A DNA stretch of 64,000 bases, from NCBI GenBank assembly GCA_001839685.1, contig MLAK01000569.1:39194-103193 (forward strand). Reading direction: 5' to 3'. The notes under the pieces were generated by a model. The model saw only the letters and a list, made by a program, of their open reading frames with translations. It was not told the origin of the DNA and did no database searches. This stretch comes from Tritrichomonas foetus (taxonomy: Eukaryota > Parabasalia > Tritrichomonadida > Tritrichomonadidae). Positions within the stretch are counted from its first letter, which is position 1. Every line of letters begins with the position of its first letter. This document shows positions 42,474 to 52,100 of the stretch, piece by piece. The translations under genes were made by a program, and so were the position numbers.

Positions 42474-43385
42474 TCAGAGGAAGTACTGCGACATTGCATC
42501 TTCAGGCACGCGCCTCTTATCTGCTGGCACTGCCTCAAAGATCAAAAAATTCCTTTCCATATTATCATTCACTTGTAGGACAGACGCCAAATTTCCTGCA
42601 CGATACATGTAATTAGGGGCTGACCAAACAGTAACAAGTTGATTCCCACTGAAGTGATAGTAATAACCATCATTCATAAGTTGGTGAGCACGTGCAATGA
42701 AATTAATTCGATTGTTGTGGAGGAACTCTTTTGTTGGACGAGTACCGAAGAGCCAGCCAGCACCACGCATACTTTTTCCCCATCCGTTAATGTCCTCCGG
42801 ATCTGACCAACATAAATCTGCAATTGGCCCGCTGGGAGGAATGTCGTGACGACGATCAATTAGCGCTAATTGATCAATTAATTTAATTTCAGGTGAAAGT
42901 CCACCATGAACACAATAGATTTTGTTACTAACTAAGGCAGCCATTGGAAGCATATCAAAAACTTCATTACAAAGTTTCCAAATTCCCGAATGGCCATATT
43001 TTTTAATCACTTCATCATAAAAACCATAAAGCATGTTGATGCTTCTGCTTTCGTGATTTCCACGCAGCATGTAGAAAGAAAAGGGATACTTTGCTTTATA
43101 TGCAATCAGGAGAGCAAACGTTTCAAGTGAATAATATCCGCGATCAACATAATCACCAAGAAAGAGAAAACGAGTGTCAGACGGATCTCCTGAAATTTCA
43201 AAAAGATGAAGCAAGTCATAAAACTGACCATGAATATCACCACAAATTGTGATTGGAAGTGCAATATTTAAAAAAGTGCCTTCTTCAAAAAGAATTTCTT
43301 GAACCATTCGAAGGACACACATCATGTCACTCTCATCAATATCATTATGTGCGCGAACATTTTCAATAAATTTGTCTAAGTCCAT
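42474..43385 (-). CDS. PP2A-group Ser/Thr phosphatase catalytic subunit, PP6/PP4-like
   Basis: 303 residues from ATG 43385, the usual length of PP6/PP4/PP2A catalytic subunits. All metal and phosphate ligands are present in order: CGDIHGQFYDL, GDYVDRGYYSLE, RGNHESR, HGGLSP, RAHQ and WSAPNY. The C-terminus ends MSQYFL; the terminal YFL is conserved in the PP2A group, where the carboxyl leucine can be methylated and the tyrosine phosphorylated. The AVPADKRRVPED segment before the tail is closest in pattern to PP6 (AVPDSERVIPP). PP1-specific features are absent. Such enzymes act with scaffold and regulatory subunits in cell-cycle control. The cysteine usual after WSAPNY (CYRCGN) is replaced: WSAPNYMYRAGN lacks both cysteines. 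Confidence 0.92.
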   Translation of the reverse strand: MDLDKFIENVRAHNDIDESDMMCVLRMVQEILFEEGTFLNIALPITICGDIHGQFYDLLHLFEISGDPSDTRFLFLGDYVDRGYYSLETFALLIAYKAKYPFSFYMLRGNHESRSINMLYGFYDEVIKKYGHSGIWKLCNEVFDMLPMAALVSNKIYCVHGGLSPEIKLIDQLALIDRRHDIPPSGPIADLCWSDPEDINGWGKSMRGAGWLFGTRPTKEFLHNNRINFIARAHQLMNDGYYYHFSGNQLVTVWSAPNYMYRAGNLASVLQVNDNMERNFLIFEAVPADKRRVPEDAMSQYFL

Positions 43386-45249
43386 TTTTTATTTGTTTTA
43401 GATTTTGAATAAACAATTGAAATTTCTGATAAGAGTTAGACTTTTCTGAGGAGGCTTATCAGAAAGTAGATTGAGAAGATTATTATTTATTGTAAAAATA
43501 TTACCTTGTCTTTCACGTCAAATATATGTAGATAATAACCCTGTTAATTGAATACCCCAGGTATTTGTCGACAATTTTTGACAGGTACCAGAAGCAAATG
43601 AAAAACTTTGATTTTGGTTACCAAAAAAAATTGATATCTATTTTTAATGGGTTCTCGATTTGAAAAATACGTAATTTACCTGGTATTACTCGGTATTTTC
43701 AAAATAGATCGTGTGCCACGTAATCCCAAACATTTTCTTTCAAAGTAATGTGTAGATATGCAGCAATTTTCTTCATTCTGATTTCATTTCTTTCGATTTC
43801 CAGCTAAAATCTTTTAGGAACACATTTCATATCATTGAAATAACAAATTGCTTGGAAAAACTATAATAACTATGATTAAATATCACCAATCTTGACTAAT
43901 ATGAGAACCTTCAGAATATAAAATCAGTTGAAGCTTAACAGTTGAATCAAATGTTAATATATTAATCGAATTTTAGATTTTGATATTTATCAGTTTATGT
44001 ATCATACTTTGTTTCCCAAATTGCTATTTCAGTTCTTTCTAGGATTGGATTAATAGTCTTCTTTTCTTGGAATCTGATATATCCTTTATAATGTGAATTG
44101 AAAACTTTTTCAGTCTAAGAATTTCTTGCAAGTAAAAACATCATTATTGTGATGCAACTAATCTGATGATGATTACATAATTCTCCAAATATAATTTCGT
44201 GAAAAAATATGGTTATTTGATTTTAATATGAAAAAGTGCAATGTACTTGTTCCTCATATTGAATATAAGAAATTAATACACAATAAAAATGAAATTAGGC
44301 GAAAGAAAAATCTATAATTATGTGTTCTCATAAACTTTTCTTCTTTCTAATGTTTGTTGAAATCACAGTGAAGATTTCATAAATGCAATATGATCACCAT
44401 TGTTGATATTTTGAACTCTAAGTAATTTATTTCACTAGTAAATTGCATGCGCAGATTATTCATATGGTGCTATCAAATAAATATCAATTGTTGAAGGGTT
44501 TTTTACTTAATTTTAAAAAGCCATTCCAATCACACGAAATGATATGAATTTGGATTTACGAAAACAGTATTTTATCAACGACTCCTCTTTCACCAGATTA
44601 ATGAAATATCGACTAGTGTGATCTTGATAGAATGATTTGACTTGATATTGCCAAACAAATAGTGACAAATTCATTCTCGATTTTTAATTTTTCGGAAATA
44701 ATTTTGATCACTAGAATATTTAGCGTGTTTAAGTGAATAATAGGACTTTACATCAACAAAATAAGCTTTGGAGATAGCATTCATAAAAAATTCTTGAAAA
44801 GCATTTATCATAATCATACTATCTTATTTTGACTATTTCACGATATGTTTATCGATAATTAGGAAATCACCACAACACATTTTTTCCAAACATCAATATC
44901 GTTTTTTACAACGATAGCAACCATTATTACCATGAACATTTAAGGTCAAATTAAAAGTTAAATTAACGAAAAGTGTTCACTGTCAAACTGATTGAATTTT
45001 ATTTCATTCCATCAATAACGTGTTTGATCGAAAGTTTTCCGAAGTTTATGAAAGACAAAACTCCCGATAATATTATTTCAATTTAAAAATGGTCATATTA
45101 TTCAATCAAACGATTTTATCAATTGAATTTCGACCAGAATTAGCGAATCAATTTCTCAAAATTTCAATGAATTATTTATTAAAGTAACAATTCAAAAATT
45201 CACACAAGTAAAATTTTTCACAAAATTTTCACAGAATATTTAATCGCAC
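43386..45249. other. Long intergenic region between divergent genes, no gene seen
   Basis: 1864 bp, AT-rich, stops throughout in every frame. A GTACC/GGTACC word pair occurs near 43585. No tRNA-like B box (GGTTCGAATCC type) and no tandem repeat were found. Confidence 0.55.
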
Positions 45250-45909
45250 ATGTCGAAGTACCCTGCACGAGTTGACGCGGTTTCAATCAGCGATCGTGAA
45301 TTAGATTTACTTATACTCGAATGTTATCCAGTTAGGCGGCCTTTGTTAATTCCATCCACGAAAAACAAAATCGGCGAGGTTCTTTCGCACTCCGGCATCA
45401 TGTGCGTAACAGCACAAGGATCCTATTTGATAGAATTCATGTGCGACAACATTGTTTACGTGAAAGCAGTCAAAGGCTATCATCCCGGAGAAGATTTCGA
45501 TTTCGATGATTTTCATTTCATTCATGACGACCACACTGGACAAAATCCATCTCGGCCAGTTACTCTCAGACGAATTGCGGTTTCTATGGCATATTATATG
45601 GAAGGCAAAAAATTTGACACTTTTACACATAATTGCCACCTTGCCAGGTATTTAGCAATGAAGAAATACGGAATGACTTCAAGAAACCCGAAAAAAGCAA
45701 AAAGAAACATCTTCTTTCAAGGATTTTTCGACTTTTTCAGTGGAAATAAAAAGAAAAAAGAGGAAAACAAAGAAATTCGAACAAATATCAGTAATTCTGA
45801 CGTAAATGATCAAAATTTAATAGGAAACGAAAAAAGTAACCCAAAAATAATTGATGCCAAAGGAATTGAGCAAAATAATGTTGTATTATGTGATAACAAA
45901 AACGATTAA
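45250..45909 (+). CDS. LRAT/NlpC-like papain-fold protein with basic linker
   Basis: 219 residues from ATG 45250. Residues 45-160 carry the permuted papain-fold layout: VLSHSGIMCVTAQGSYLIEF (putative catalytic His followed by two strands), a long loop with acidic FDFDDF, and FDTFTHNCHLARYLAMKKYG (putative catalytic Cys at the start of a helix, as NC in the LRAT family). Residues about 165-185 are basic (RNPKKAKRN, NKKKKEENKE), and the final 35 residues are polar. A short aromatic stretch IFFQGFFDFF could attach to membranes. Activities known for this fold include phospholipid acyl transfer, deamidation and thiol peptidase action. A much smaller relative lies at 24093. Assignment is by residue pattern only. 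The stop codon forms TAAA. Confidence 0.55.
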   Translation: MSKYPARVDAVSISDRELDLLILECYPVRRPLLIPSTKNKIGEVLSHSGIMCVTAQGSYLIEFMCDNIVYVKAVKGYHPGEDFDFDDFHFIHDDHTGQNPSRPVTLRRIAVSMAYYMEGKKFDTFTHNCHLARYLAMKKYGMTSRNPKKAKRNIFFQGFFDFFSGNKKKKEENKEIRTNISNSDVNDQNLIGNEKSNPKIIDAKGIEQNNVVLCDNKND

Positions 45910-46215
45910 AGTAAATAAATGCGTTTTCAATTAACCAAACTTGTATTAATAAATGGTAAAAAGTCTTAAATATAATTTTTATAGCATCTGATTTATTTAG
46001 AAGTTCTTACAGTGAGAATCTGTGGGTTTCCGAAAAAAACTAGAATATTGCATGATAGAAGATTGAAATCTAATAAATATTTGTTAATCTTGATATAATA
46101 CATTTATAGAGATTTTTTTGGATAGTTATTCATCAATAAATATTCGAGATCAAATATTAGATCATAACAGAAAATAGAAAAACAATAAAATAAACTTCCA
46201 AAATAGATTTTTACA

Positions 46216-46299
46216 AACAATAATATAATCAATATAAACAATAACATAATTAATATAAACAATAGTATAATTAATATAAACAATAATATAATCAATATA
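46216..46299. repeat. 21-bp tandem repeat, four units
   Basis: Units of AACAATAATATAATCAATATA start at 46216, 46237, 46258 and 46279, the middle two with one to three changes. The array is 3' of the minus-strand gene that ends at 46346. Its minus-strand translation (ILIILLF repeats) is an artefact of the array. Confidence 0.9.
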
Positions 46300-46345
46300 A
46301 ATACCACATTGAATAAGAATATTATAATAATAACAATTATATGAG

Positions 46346-48760
46346 TTAGCATTGAAATGGTTTCCGATCCTTTAGCGTTGTTTGTGCACGTCGAACAGAT
46401 GATCTTTTTTTCCTGGGTGAAGATTTTGCCATTGAAGTGTGATTTGACTTCAAATGCCTGCAAGTTGAAGGAGATCGGTAAATTGATTTATCAGGTTTCC
46501 GAATAATTTCAACTTCCCATCCATCCTCATAGGCTTCTTTAACATCATCAACAGCCCATATTTCAACATCACCATTATCAGAGCATGCAATTCTTTTTCG
46601 TGGTGTTTGTGGTGTTACTTCCTTTTTATTACCAAACGGCTCAAATAAAGGTTTGGAATTATAATCTTTATTTTTTCTTGTAGAATTTTTGGAGGAATAA
46701 AATGAGCTAATATTACCATTAATCATAGAATCATTCGTGAATGCATTTGATATCGCAGGAGAGATATTTCTTTGGTGACTTTGAAAACTTTCAATATCAA
46801 ATATTGAAGTTCTCCTTCGAAATCTTAAAACTTGTGAACTTTCGATATTTTCTTTGACTTCAGGTATTTGAATTGTTGAAGTTGATAGCTCAGGATCACC
46901 AATCGACATGAAAAACTTACTTTTTGGCTTTTCAAGTAAAGATTGTTTATTTTGGAAAGGCTGCGAATTCAACATTTCTGATTTAGAATATAATTGAAGA
47001 ATTTCAGTTTCTGTTGGAAAGAAATCACATTCTTCACAAGTTTTTAAAGATTCACATGTTAATAAATTGTACAATTTTTGAACAACTGGAAACAAAACAG
47101 AATTAATTGATTTATGGAAGTACAAACCTTCTAGTCTAAGAAGATTATGAATGGGAAATGGTAAATGAATATCTTTTACAAGACAATCAAATGTTTTATA
47201 AATTCGAGGATACGGAAATTTAATATTTGTATCAATCAAACTAACAGAATTAGCCGGAAATAAATGCCTATTAAAAATATCTTCAAGCATTTTCGATGCT
47301 TCATTTGGGAAATCTGCACGTGATTCCACAATTATCATGAATTCATCAGGAGTATGTAAAGCAAATCCAGTGATAAGATCTGTGGTTTTATTTATTGCTT
47401 TTGAGAAATTATATGTTTTCAATACACTTTTGTTTGCTTCTTCTAAAACTTGACAATGATAATCTTCAATTGCACTACTCACTTTTCTAAAAGCCATTTC
47501 ATTTAAAACACTACAAATAAAAATCCATCGATGATATCTAGATGTATTATCTTCTTCAACAGGCTGCAAATTTTGTCCTTTTTTAGAAGAAGCTAAAGGC
47601 AACCGTCCAAGTTTCCCTTTTGGTGAAATATTAGGTACACCTTTTGCATTCATTATCGTAATTTGTTTTTGCTGTGACAGTTTTGTTGGTTGTGGATGAG
47701 CTTGCTTTTCTTGTTGTTGTTGTAAAATTAATTCATTTTCAAATTTTTCTGTCGGATCAATTATTTCGGCAAATAATTCAGTTTGACATTCAAAGAAATT
47801 ACCAGGTGAAACAACACATGCTTCTTTTGATGGTCGAATTCCAACGTGTGCTTTTCGTCCTGGAAGCGATCGAAAAGTACAAAACCCTAAAGAAGTTTTA
47901 GTTTGAAGATGAGGTGAAATTAAAGCATCTGCATCTAAATAAAGACCATTTAAACTAAGATCAGTAGATTTTTCATATGGGCATATCATTCCTGTTCCCA
48001 AAGCGTTATTCATTGATGGCAAAGTTGAGTCACGATCATGAACCTCAAAGTAAATGTCCGATTGTGTTCGTGGAAGAATAGAGATGACTGTATCAATAAC
48101 TAGTCGGTTGCTATGTGGCTGTGGCCTGATGAAGTATTCTTCATTATTAAAACATATTTTGTAAAAGACTGGAGCAAATTTTTTCTCTAAATCTGCTTGT
48201 GGGTAAGGGACATCAGGCATATTGTCGATTGACTTTAAGTGAACGAAAATTGGAGTAAATTTTCGTAAAAAATTGATATCTACTATCGGCTTATCGACAC
48301 GAATAGTTAAAGAAAAAGATTTATAGCCAGATGGAACACAAGATGCTGAAATCTCTAAGTGATTTGGAAGCAGTAACGGCTTGGTATCGAGTTGTAAATA
48401 TTCCGGCAAAAATGTTTCTACTGTTCGCTTCGGGGGTCGATGGACTTTTGAATTTGGCTGTAAAACTGGTGGAGGTGGCTCGTAAGGAAATCTAACAATA
48501 TGAATAAAAGGATTTCTCAACATTGATTCAACCGTTTGGTCATCGTGATTCAATTGAATTGTAACTGTTTTTGTTTCTGATATTTCTGTTATTGGCAACT
48601 TCGGCGGATGAATTTTTGTTGGAAAAAAAGATGGAAATTGAAGTTTGAAATTTCCGGAGATTGGAGTTGTTTCGAGGAGTTCATATTGAAGTATATAAGT
48701 GATCAATAAATTATGCGATGCATTTTGTGCACGACCTCGAATTGGTCGAGGCGGACACAT
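46346..48760 (-). CDS. Large protein of possible axonemal type (CFAP92/DUF4550-like, tentative)
   Basis: 804 residues from ATG 48760 (MCPPRPIRGRAQ); the frame extends to 48829 without an earlier ATG. Residues 20-330 look like beta-sandwich segments with proline-rich loops (RFPYEPPPPVLQP). Residues about 430-630 form an alpha/beta domain (TGFALHTPDEFMIIVESRAD, NRHLFPANSVSLIDT). The last 150 residues are a basic, serine-rich tail (SSPRKKRSSVRRAQ). The order resembles flagellar protein CFAP92 with its DUF4550 domain, but I cannot confirm this by reading alone. The 345-bp divergent arrangement with a probable flagellar adenylate-kinase protein supports an axonemal role. Confidence 0.4.
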   Translation of the reverse strand: MCPPRPIRGRAQNASHNLLITYILQYELLETTPISGNFKLQFPSFFPTKIHPPKLPITEISETKTVTIQLNHDDQTVESMLRNPFIHIVRFPYEPPPPVLQPNSKVHRPPKRTVETFLPEYLQLDTKPLLLPNHLEISASCVPSGYKSFSLTIRVDKPIVDINFLRKFTPIFVHLKSIDNMPDVPYPQADLEKKFAPVFYKICFNNEEYFIRPQPHSNRLVIDTVISILPRTQSDIYFEVHDRDSTLPSMNNALGTGMICPYEKSTDLSLNGLYLDADALISPHLQTKTSLGFCTFRSLPGRKAHVGIRPSKEACVVSPGNFFECQTELFAEIIDPTEKFENELILQQQQEKQAHPQPTKLSQQKQITIMNAKGVPNISPKGKLGRLPLASSKKGQNLQPVEEDNTSRYHRWIFICSVLNEMAFRKVSSAIEDYHCQVLEEANKSVLKTYNFSKAINKTTDLITGFALHTPDEFMIIVESRADFPNEASKMLEDIFNRHLFPANSVSLIDTNIKFPYPRIYKTFDCLVKDIHLPFPIHNLLRLEGLYFHKSINSVLFPVVQKLYNLLTCESLKTCEECDFFPTETEILQLYSKSEMLNSQPFQNKQSLLEKPKSKFFMSIGDPELSTSTIQIPEVKENIESSQVLRFRRRTSIFDIESFQSHQRNISPAISNAFTNDSMINGNISSFYSSKNSTRKNKDYNSKPLFEPFGNKKEVTPQTPRKRIACSDNGDVEIWAVDDVKEAYEDGWEVEIIRKPDKSIYRSPSTCRHLKSNHTSMAKSSPRKKRSSVRRAQTTLKDRKPFQC

Positions 48761-49105
48761 TGTTTGTTCTTTTTGATTCAAAAATTGATAATTTGTACGT
48801 TTAATAACGATACAAATTGAATTAATCACTTTTTACATTCATATTTGGCCTATCATTCATGTGAAATATGTTTTCAAAAGAAATATGTGAGATTCATTTG
48901 GTTAAATAAGATAATATGTTAAAAATCACTGCTATGACTAAATTTGAGAGAAAAGTTGACCTTATCTTTTTCACATCTTGTCATTATAATTTGATGAATG
49001 ATTCAAAAAAAATGAGTACGATACTTTTTTTCATTTAACATTTCCAGCCATGGAAAATACGTTAGGAAATTTGAAACCGTTTTTCACGCATAATCGATAT
49101 TCGTT
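48761..49105. promoter_or_regulatory. Divergent promoter between two probable flagellar genes
   Basis: 345 bp separating starts at 48760 (-) and 49106 (+). TTTTTCACGCAT lies 24-35 bp before the plus-strand ATG. No known flagellar regulatory motif was identified. Joint regulation is inferred from geometry. Confidence 0.4.
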
Positions 49106-52100
49106 ATGAATTGCCGCAAACAGCTTGGTGTTTGCGCACGCGGGGAGGGTTACACACCACCCACGGACCCTTTAAAGCCCCAAGGTTATTTAAATAATGT
49201 TCATATTCGTGCCTACGCTCGCGATATTTTCAGATTTCTCGAAAGATTACCAAATTCGTCGAACTCTACAATTGATTCATACAAATCGCTCATGTCGAAG
49301 ATTTTAGCTCATTTATTTCCAAGCGCTCCCGATAATTTAATCACCCAAAATGTCGGAGCTGATACTGTTTTATATTTAAAGGTTGGTATTTCATTCCAGA
49401 TATTTTTCCAATATTTATTCCAATACTGCGCCTTAAAGTTGAATACTGCTAAAGTTCAACCCTATGTTGATACGTTTTTTGAAATCCTCAACTTTTTGAA
49501 TTCAAATGTCATCGATCCATCCACAAATGTTGTTCTCGCAAGACCGCCTTACAAGCTGCCACTTAGATATTGGTCAGCTTTAGTTAATGCCGCATCCGAT
49601 ATTCGACCATGTTTTGTTATTCTTGGCGTTAATACACAGCGTACAAAACTTTTTGAGAGGGTTTTATCAGAAGCTACCGGCGCACTTTTGCTTGATATTC
49701 CAACATTAATCAAATGGCCATTCAGGCCCGAATCTGTTGAAGAGGCTCGCAAGAAGCTTCTCAAAGGAGGCGCGCTTAAATACGAAGATTCCAAAAACCT
49801 CATCATGGAGTGCGCCAGGCATCCTGCTGCCATGTATCGCGGTTGGATTATTCCTGCTAGCTTCCATAAAAACAACTTCGATGTATCAACAATGTTTCCG
49901 TCATTCGCCGAGTACGAACAGCGCTGCTTTTTGGTTGAATTAACAGCCACTCGTGATGATTTAATTTCGATTTCTATGACAAGAAAATTCGATCCGGAAG
50001 ATGAAAGAATTATCACTACGCTTCCAGAAACATCCGTTGAATTTATTCAACGCTTGAAACGAAGAACATTCGTTGGAACTGAAGGTGACGTTGCAGAAGA
50101 GGAAGAAGAGGAAGAAAAGCAAGAAGAACCAATCGGCGAGGAAGAAGAGGAGGAAGATGAAACAATTCAATTAATTACTGCACCTCCTTATGAAACTCCC
50201 GAAGACCGCGGAGATGAAGCCCAGCATCTTGAAGAAGAAGACGAAGGCGCAAAAAGAATTCTTACTCTTCCAGAAGAATCAGAAGCACAAATTACAAAGC
50301 GTTGTGAAGAATATGACACTGAAAGAAAAGAATTTGATTTCCAAAATAACACAAAAAGACTTATAATTGATGCCACTCAATCTTTGAAGGAAATGTCAAA
50401 CATTGTTTGCGATAAAGTTTCAATTTTAGTTCCATGCCATTACCCTAATCCAGTGGTTCAGAATGAAGAAGAAGAGGCAGAAGAAGCCAAACTTTCACCA
50501 GTTGGCGAAAACTGCGTGGTTTCTTTAGTTGATGAGAAAAGGGCTGTGAAAGGTTTACAAGAATTTTCAGTGAAATTCTATGGTTATACCTTCAATTTTG
50601 AAACTAAAGAAAAAATGGAAGCATTCGCTGCAAATCCAACTAAATATCTCCAAGATGTTTATCATACATATCATCAGAGAGTTTTACTTGTTGGTGATAG
50701 TGTTTCTGGAAAGAAAACAATGATTAAAAAACTTTCTGAATTCTTTGATATTGAACAAGTTGATTTCGAAACACTTATAAAAGAAACAGAAGCAAGACTT
50801 CCTATCAAAGAAGACGAAGAAGAAGAAAAAGAAGAACAAGAAGGTGAAAAACCACCTGAAGGCGAAGAAAATCAAGGCGGTGATGAATATAATGCAGATT
50901 CTTATTATACAGAAACTGGCGAATCAAATACAGAAACAGAATCAGCCGAAAAGCCATCAGAAGCAGAAAAACCAGCCGAAGATGGTGAAAATAAAGAAGA
51001 AGAAGATAAAAAGGAAAATGATGGTGAACCAAAAGAAGGTGAAGAAGAAGATAAAAAAGAAAATGGCGAAGAGGAAGATGGTGAAGGAAAGAAGAAGAAA
51101 AGGAAGAGGAAGCCAAAGCGTGAAATTCCTCCCCCAATTTATGAAAATGGCTATATTTCAATTGTTCCATCATTATCTCCAAAGCTCCTCAAAGTTTTTG
51201 CCCAAAATGAAGCACTGGCACCCAATGTAATTATTGTCTTGAAGATGAAAGATGATAAAGAAATCATTAAGAAGCGTTTACAATCAAAACTCCTTGAACA
51301 AGATGTTGAACCATCTGCTGCTGAATTTATGGTTGATAGAATCGCCAAGAAAGTCGAAAAATACAATGAACAAGTAAATGAATTTACTGAAGCTGTTAAA
51401 GAATTCAATTTAACTGTTCAAACTGTTGATGCTTCTTTATCAATTGATGAAGTCTTCTGGAACTGCTGTTACCAAATTTGTTCCCTTCTTCCAAGATGCA
51501 CAGATCCAACAGAAGAAGAACCAAAATTCGGCTATCTTGGAAAATACTGTCCAGCTACTCTCATGGACCAGCAATTACTTCAAACCAATGAAGAAGTTAC
51601 ACTTTACTTCGATGGTTCGCTTTTTGCATTCTCAGACGATGCTGCACAAGATCGATTTAGAAATGCTCCACTTGCATTCATGAACAATATGCCTGTTGTT
51701 CCACCACCACGAGTTCTTATTGTCGGAACACGTGGAAGTGGAAAAACATCAATTGCACAAGAAATTAGCAGACTTCATGGTTCACCAGTTTATGAATTAC
51801 CACAGAATCCTAAATTTGAACCAGTAAATGAAGAAGAAGAAGAACCAGACCAAGAAGAAGTCACAAGAAAGACAATGGAACCATTCATTGCTAAAGTTCT
51901 TAAAGAAACAAATGATCAAAGGCTTGGATGGATCATTGAAGGTACTCCAAAGAACTCAATTGGTGCATCAATGATGATCGAAGCAAATCTCAAACCAGAT
52001 TTCGTTATTTCTCTTGAACAGACCGAACAATGGGTTCTTATGAGAAACAGGAGGAGACTCGACGATGATGAAGAAATTCAAAACCAAGAAGCAGAGGATT

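Noticed and set aside
43386..45249. tRNA or other structured RNA gene in the longest empty region
   Set aside because: No A-box/B-box pair or cloverleaf-like pairing could be found by reading.
46104..46463. 119-codon minus frame with repeated ILIILLF, looking like membrane helices
   Set aside because: The hydrophobic repeat is the translation of the 21-bp tandem array, and the frame overlaps the 3' end of a convincing gene.
50805..51230. Two opposite frames of 125-128 codons inside the kinase-module gene
   Set aside because: Both arise from the GAA/AAG-rich acidic linker read in other frames.
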